DNA from: an uncultured Parabacteroides sp. | Lineage (GTDB): Bacteria > Bacteroidota > Bacteroidia > Bacteroidales > Tannerellaceae | Direction of reading: 5' to 3' | Assembly (NCBI RefSeq): GCF_902493135.1 | Contig: NZ_CABUOD010000080.1 | Span: 1 to 9,131, forward strand | Length of the DNA: 9,131 bases | In this document: positions 5,837 to 9,131 of the stretch, in pieces | Numbering within the stretch: the first letter of the stretch is position 1 | Layout: every line of letters begins with the position of its first letter | The notes under the pieces: model-generated | What the model was told of the DNA's origin: nothing | Database searches by the model: none | What the model saw: the letters and a program-made list of their open reading frames with translations, nothing else | Translations under genes and position numbers: made by a program

Positions 5837-7414
5837 TTATGTGGTAGTATGTGCTTGTTTCTGTTTCTTCTTCGAAAGGAAATTGTGCGCCATCATCGGG
5901 AAAAGCTCCAGAAGCAAGACCTCTTTTTCGTTTTCAGCCAATCGGACACCGATTTCTTCCATGACAGGATTCTCCTGCATTTCATAATCGGAAGGATCAT
6001 AAGGCGCTTCATCACGCGATCCCGTTATCTTCAAACGGAATTCCGGATCGACCGGAACCGGCGTCTTCCCATATTCTCCTTTTACCAGGGCAATGAACTG
6101 GTTGGACGGATTGCTGTACATCGGACGTCCCTTCAACTGATCCAATGCGCATGACACGGCCTGAGCCCCGATGATCTGGCTTGTCGGCGTAACCAAGGGC
6201 GGCAAGCCTGCCTCCATACGCACCTGTGGGATCAGCGACATCGCTTTTTCCAACAAGTCCAACTGCCCCAATTGTTTCAACTGGGCCACCATATTCGTGT
6301 ACATGCCTCCCGGTATCTGGGCCTTCTTCACCAATTCATTCGGTTCGGGGAAACCAAAATATTCTTCTATGGCATGGCAGAAGATAAGCAAGTCTTCCTC
6401 TTTGTCTTTCCGGGCCGCATCGATCGCATCGTTAAAGAAACGATCTATTTCGGTCGGTATTCTATCTGTCAACGGATTAAACGGTTTAGGCAATTGTTTT
6501 GCCATATCGAAAGTGGATAATTCCTTGCGGATATCCAATAAATGGGCATTGATCTTCGCGATTGCTTCCATATTAATATCGAGTTCGATACCCATTTTCT
6601 TACAGAACATGTAAACTAACTCAACTGCCGGAGCCGCCGTTCCACCGGCGAAATACCAGATATTGGTATCGACAATATCCACCCCGTTGACAATAGCGGC
6701 CAAGACCGAGGCCAACCCATATCCGGGCGTACAATGGGTATGAAAATCTATCGGAACCTTCAAATGCTTTTTGAACAAACGGACTATTTCGGCACTTCTT
6801 CCCGGCGGAATCAGGCCGCTCATATCTTTAATGGTGATCATATCGGCTCCCAAAGCCTCCATTTGAAGCGCTTTGTCCAAGAAATATTCATTTGTAAAAA
6901 CAGGTTTATGCAACGGATGCCCGTGCAAGGCGGCTACAATTCTCTCAACCGCCGAATGGAACGGATCGATCGTGTAACAGACGGCGCAATCAGCCATTCC
7001 TCCGAAGCGTTTAACATATTTGACCGTCGATTTTATATTCTCCACATCATTCAGCGCATCGAATATGCGCATGATATCCAGTCCGGATTCTATAGAGTTG
7101 CGGCAAAAACCTTTAATAATCTTATCCGGATAAGGATTGTAGCCAAACAGGTTACGCCCGCGTGAAAGTGCCGCCAACCTGGAAGTATTCCCCACGGCAG
7201 CTTTTATCTTCTCCAACCGTTCCCAGGGATCTTCTCCCAAATATCGCATGATAGAATCGGGCACGGCGCCACCCCATACTTCCATCGCATAAAAACCGGC
7301 TTCTCTATAAAAAGGAAGCACTCTGTCTATCTGCTTTTGTGACATTCGCGTTGCAAAAGCAGATTGCTGACCATCCCGAAGAGTCAGATCCCGAATCAAA
7401 AGTTTTCGTATCAT
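5837..7414 (-). CDS. Carboxyltransferase subunit of the OadA/PycB family, without biotin domain
   Basis: This 525-residue protein has the carboxyltransferase TIM barrel and the following PYC/OADA domain of oxaloacetate decarboxylase alpha, pyruvate carboxylase subunit B and transcarboxylase 5S. Such enzymes move CO2 between carboxybiotin and pyruvate or oxaloacetate. Motifs seen are RDGQQS (13-18), EVWGGA (45-50), RIFDALND (116-123), the catalytic lysine K196 in IKDMSG, the metal-binding HTH at 225-227, and PGGMYTN around 368-374. Two points are unusual. The stretch between PFHS (H153) and K196 is about 20 residues longer than in the common form as I recall it. There is also no C-terminal biotinyl domain or AMKM motif; the chain ends in a lysine-rich tail. 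A separate biotin carrier would be needed and none is in the window, so the exact reaction is uncertain. The ATG at 7414 puts RDGQQS at the usual place. It appears to be a single-gene unit ending at the hairpin at 5774-5814. Confidence 0.85.
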   Translation of the reverse strand: MIRKLLIRDLTLRDGQQSAFATRMSQKQIDRVLPFYREAGFYAMEVWGGAVPDSIMRYLGEDPWERLEKIKAAVGNTSRLAALSRGRNLFGYNPYPDKIIKGFCRNSIESGLDIMRIFDALNDVENIKSTVKYVKRFGGMADCAVCYTIDPFHSAVERIVAALHGHPLHKPVFTNEYFLDKALQMEALGADMITIKDMSGLIPPGRSAEIVRLFKKHLKVPIDFHTHCTPGYGLASVLAAIVNGVDIVDTNIWYFAGGTAAPAVELVYMFCKKMGIELDINMEAIAKINAHLLDIRKELSTFDMAKQLPKPFNPLTDRIPTEIDRFFNDAIDAARKDKEEDLLIFCHAIEEYFGFPEPNELVKKAQIPGGMYTNMVAQLKQLGQLDLLEKAMSLIPQVRMEAGLPPLVTPTSQIIGAQAVSCALDQLKGRPMYSNPSNQFIALVKGEYGKTPVPVDPEFRLKITGSRDEAPYDPSDYEMQENPVMEEIGVRLAENEKEVLLLELFPMMAHNFLSKKKQKQAHTTT

Positions 7415-7561
7415 ACCTAATAAATTGTTTAGACCGTTTCAGACTTAAATCTATCTTTATAACAAAAATTAAACTGTTTTGATTAGAATTACCTGGTTAA
7501 GAATAGCAAATGTTTATAAAAACGGCCTTTACAACTTACCATTATGATATTCCATTCTCTA

Positions 7562-7885
7562 TTATTCCGTGAACCACTTCTTGAATTCTTGCACCTTGGT
7601 TCGACTGACAACGATACGTTCCGGAGCAGGCACGCTAAGATTAATTACAACACGATTGCCAAACCAAGTTGTAATGTCAGTTACAGCGGCCTTGGATACG
7701 ATAAACTGCCGATTTGCCCGATAGAACATAACGGGGTCAAGCTGCTTCATCAGGTCATCGAGCAAGCCGCCAATACGACTTTTTGTACCATCATATTGCA
7801 CAGCTACCGCATTTTTATCTTCCAGATAAAAATAAGCGATATTGCCGACTTTAATAGGTATCAGCCTATCGCCGATAGAGACCAA
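7562..7885 (-). CDS. Short LytTR DNA-binding-domain ORF, possibly a truncated response regulator
   Basis: The frame encodes about 107 residues that match a LytTR DNA-binding domain over nearly the whole length: GDRLIPIKVGNIAYFYLEDKN near the start, FYRANRQFIVS in the middle and VVSRTKVQEFKKWF at the end. LytTR domains usually sit behind a receiver domain in two-component regulators of about 240 residues; no receiver is present here. The frame has no ATG or GTG start: the first usable codon is TTG at 7885-7883, and the frame stays open upstream to a stop at 8002-8000. The codons just ahead of that TTG read GRL, which, with the leucine, looks like the usual approach to the domain, so the true N-terminus may be missing. 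No -7 consensus is seen upstream on this strand. It may be a remnant of a larger gene, or a small regulator with a rare start. The domain call is firm; function and intactness are not. Confidence 0.6.
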   Translation of the reverse strand: MVSIGDRLIPIKVGNIAYFYLEDKNAVAVQYDGTKSRIGGLLDDLMKQLDPVMFYRANRQFIVSKAAVTDITTWFGNRVVINLSVPAPERIVVSRTKVQEFKKWFTE

Positions 7886-7891
7886 CAGCCG

Positions 7892-7902
7892 TCCACAGTG
7901 GA
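7892..7902. repeat. Small palindrome at the LytTR ORF start
   Basis: TCCAC (7892-7896) and GTGGA (7898-7902) are exact reverse complements around one base. It lies 7 nt upstream of the TTG start candidate. It may be a protein-binding site or chance. Confidence 0.2.
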
Positions 7903-7972
7903 ATGATCGGGTTATAAGAATTTTATTGCAAAAACAAACATCACCGAGGGAATGGCAAATAAAAATAAAAAC

Positions 7973-7980
7973 TATCTTTG
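7973..7980 (+). promoter_or_regulatory. Candidate promoter of the double-GNAT gene, -7 element
   Basis: TATCTTTG is a full match to the Bacteroidetes -7 consensus TAnnTTTG and is the same 8-mer as at 4811-4818. It lies 30 nt ahead of the ATG at 8011, giving a leader of about 24 nt. A -33 TTTG is not seen at the expected distance. Confidence 0.6.
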
Positions 7981-8010
7981 GCGATTCATAACAATAAATT
8001 CAACAGACAC

Positions 8011-9099
8011 ATGACGATCTCCGGAACATCGGACACATTCCGAAAAGCAGAAGAGAAAGACCTCGAACGAATCTGGCAAATTATCGGGCAGGCAAAAGCC
8101 CAAATGCAACGTCTTGGAAGTCAACAATGGGACGAGAACTATCCGGCTATCGAACATATCCGTCAGGACATACAGGACGGAAACGGATACGTCATTTGCC
8201 GGGAAGACCGGGTTGTTGCATACGGAGTCATTTCGTTCGACGGCGAACCTGTTTATCAAAATATAGAAGGCAAATGGCCGAACGACCTGCCATACGTCAT
8301 CATCCACCGCCTTGCCATTGCCGATGAGATGAAGCGGCAGGGCATGGCAAAACAGTTTATGTTGCAAGCAGAGGAGGTGAGCCGCAAGAAAGGCGTCTAC
8401 AATTTCCGTGTGGACACGAAATATGACAATGCCTACATGCTTCGCCTGATCGACACGTTAGGATTCAACTACTGTGGCGAAGTGTATTACCGGAACAACA
8501 GTGCAAGGAAAGCTTTCGAAAAAACGATCCGTCCTCACTCCCTTCCGATAGGCATTCCCGATTGTACGATCAGGGAAGCGGCTATGGAAGATGCAACCCT
8601 TATTTTCGATGCGATCGATAAAAACCGGGAAGACCTGCGTATCTGGTTGCCTTTTGTCGATAGCCTCAAGGGCGTTGCAGACGAAGAGGGATTCCTGCAA
8701 TCCGTATTGTCCGTTCCTTACGAGCAACGCGATCCGGTCTACGTTTTGGAACAAGGGGAAACGATCTGCGGGCTGGCGGGTTTCCATTTCACCGATGCAC
8801 CCAACCATCGTACGGAAATAGGTTACTGGCTGCTTCCCGCCTACCGGGGAAAAGGAATCGTCACGAATGCCGTCCGTTATCTCTGCCAATGGGCTGTCCG
8901 CGAACGAGACATGAACCGCATCCAAATCCGGTGCGCCGTCGGCAACTTGCCGAGCAACGCAATCCCCAAACGTCTGGGATTCACATTTGAAGGCACGGAG
9001 CGGGATGGCGAATTGCTGGTATCCGGTGAATATGTAGACATTAATGTATATAGTATATTAAGGAAAGAAGTCGAATTATGGAACAGGAAATCCAATTAA
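8011..9099 (+). CDS. Tandem GNAT-family N-acetyltransferase (two domains)
   Basis: This 362-residue protein carries two complete acetyl-CoA-dependent GNAT domains in one frame. The first (about residues 8-170) has the acetyl-CoA-binding loop KRQGMA at 108-113 after the strand IIHRLAIADE, with NAYMLRLIDTLGF further on. The second (about 184-355) is of the RimJ/RimL type, with EIGYWLLPAYRGKGI containing the RGKG loop at 279-282 and NLPSNAIPKRLGF near the end. A short linker around 172-183 joins them. The frame is open back to a TTG at 7978, but that lies in the promoter-like TATCTTTG, so the ATG at 8011 is preferred. RimJ/RimL relatives acetylate protein N-termini or small molecules; the substrates of both domains here are unknown. 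The next gene begins inside its last codons, suggesting one transcript. No frameshift or loss of a key motif is seen. Confidence 0.85.
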   Translation: MTISGTSDTFRKAEEKDLERIWQIIGQAKAQMQRLGSQQWDENYPAIEHIRQDIQDGNGYVICREDRVVAYGVISFDGEPVYQNIEGKWPNDLPYVIIHRLAIADEMKRQGMAKQFMLQAEEVSRKKGVYNFRVDTKYDNAYMLRLIDTLGFNYCGEVYYRNNSARKAFEKTIRPHSLPIGIPDCTIREAAMEDATLIFDAIDKNREDLRIWLPFVDSLKGVADEEGFLQSVLSVPYEQRDPVYVLEQGETICGLAGFHFTDAPNHRTEIGYWLLPAYRGKGIVTNAVRYLCQWAVRERDMNRIQIRCAVGNLPSNAIPKRLGFTFEGTERDGELLVSGEYVDINVYSILRKEVELWNRKSN

Positions 9100-9131
9100 A
9101 CGAGCACAACAAACAGGAATATCCTCCTATG
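9078..9131 (+). CDS. Start of next gene, truncated by the window end
   Basis: An ATG at 9078-9080 opens a frame that runs to the window end, giving 18 residues beginning MEQEIQLNEHNKQEYPPM. It overlaps the end of the acetyltransferase gene by 22 bases in a different frame. AGGAAAG at 9061-9067, about 10 nt ahead, could serve as a ribosome binding site. The polar, proline-ending leader resembles the N-termini of small membrane proteins of the CD225 (dispanin-like) type in Bacteroidales, but 18 residues are too few to decide; that is a guess. Confidence 0.5.
   Translation, partial: MEQEIQLNEHNKQEYPPM

Noticed and set aside
7415..7561. Promoter of the carboxyltransferase gene
   Set aside because: Near matches to TAnnTTTG exist on the minus strand (for example AATTTTTG at 7470-7463), but none is a full match with a -33 partner, so no promoter was listed.
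7978..8010. Start of the double-GNAT protein at TTG 7978
   Set aside because: This TTG is the end of the TATCTTTG promoter element, so it would not be transcribed; ATG 8011 directly precedes the first domain.
1..9131. CRISPR array, tRNA or rRNA genes, insertion sequence, phage or defence genes
   Set aside because: No regularly spaced repeats, no tRNA-like cloverleaf noticed, and no transposase, integrase, nuclease or toxin-like protein among the credible frames.

Overview
The window looks like a chromosomal piece of a gut Bacteroidales bacterium, with Parabacteroides or Bacteroides as the best guess. Three things point there. The L-rhamnose gene order kinase-isomerase-permease-aldolase, with a divergent AraC-type activator, is the one known from Bacteroides. 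Promoter-like elements match the Bacteroidetes -7 consensus TAnnTTTG (positions 4811-4818 and 7973-7980 on the plus strand, 4790-4797 on the minus strand). Most starts lack a Shine-Dalgarno sequence. The genus is inferred, not proven.

Layout: positions 1-84 are a gene-free flank with a perfect 11-bp inverted repeat. From 4759 down to 85, on the minus strand, lies the rhamnose operon rhaB (kinase), rhaA (isomerase), rhaT (permease), rhaD (aldolase). The first three genes are packed almost without gaps: 4 nt between rhaB and rhaA, and a 1-nt stop/start overlap between rhaA and rhaT. rhaD is set apart by a 109-nt spacer that holds a long imperfect hairpin. The AraC-family regulator (4861-5748, plus) diverges from rhaB, and the 101-bp region between them contains interleaved promoter elements for both directions. 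A strong hairpin at 5774-5814 separates the regulator from a convergent carboxyltransferase gene of the OadA/PycB family (5837-7414, minus). Beyond it are a short LytTR DNA-binding-domain ORF without an ATG or GTG start (7562-7885, minus), a tandem double-GNAT acetyltransferase (8011-9099, plus), and the first 18 codons of an overlapping next gene (9078 to the window end).

How the genes work together: RhaT imports L-rhamnose, RhaA converts it to L-rhamnulose, RhaB phosphorylates this to L-rhamnulose-1-phosphate, and RhaD splits the product into dihydroxyacetone phosphate and L-lactaldehyde. The AraC-type protein is expected to activate the operon when rhamnose is present. No lactaldehyde reductase or oxidase, mutarotase or rhamnosidase is visible here; they may lie past position 1 or elsewhere. 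The genes to the right share no evident pathway with rhamnose use.

Most of the window is ordinary metabolism. The points worth a second look are the interleaved divergent promoters, the structured rhaT-rhaD spacer, the OadA-like protein with an apparent extra segment and no biotin domain, the start-less LytTR fragment, and the double-GNAT fusion. I see no evidence of a new defence, mobile or RNA-guided system.
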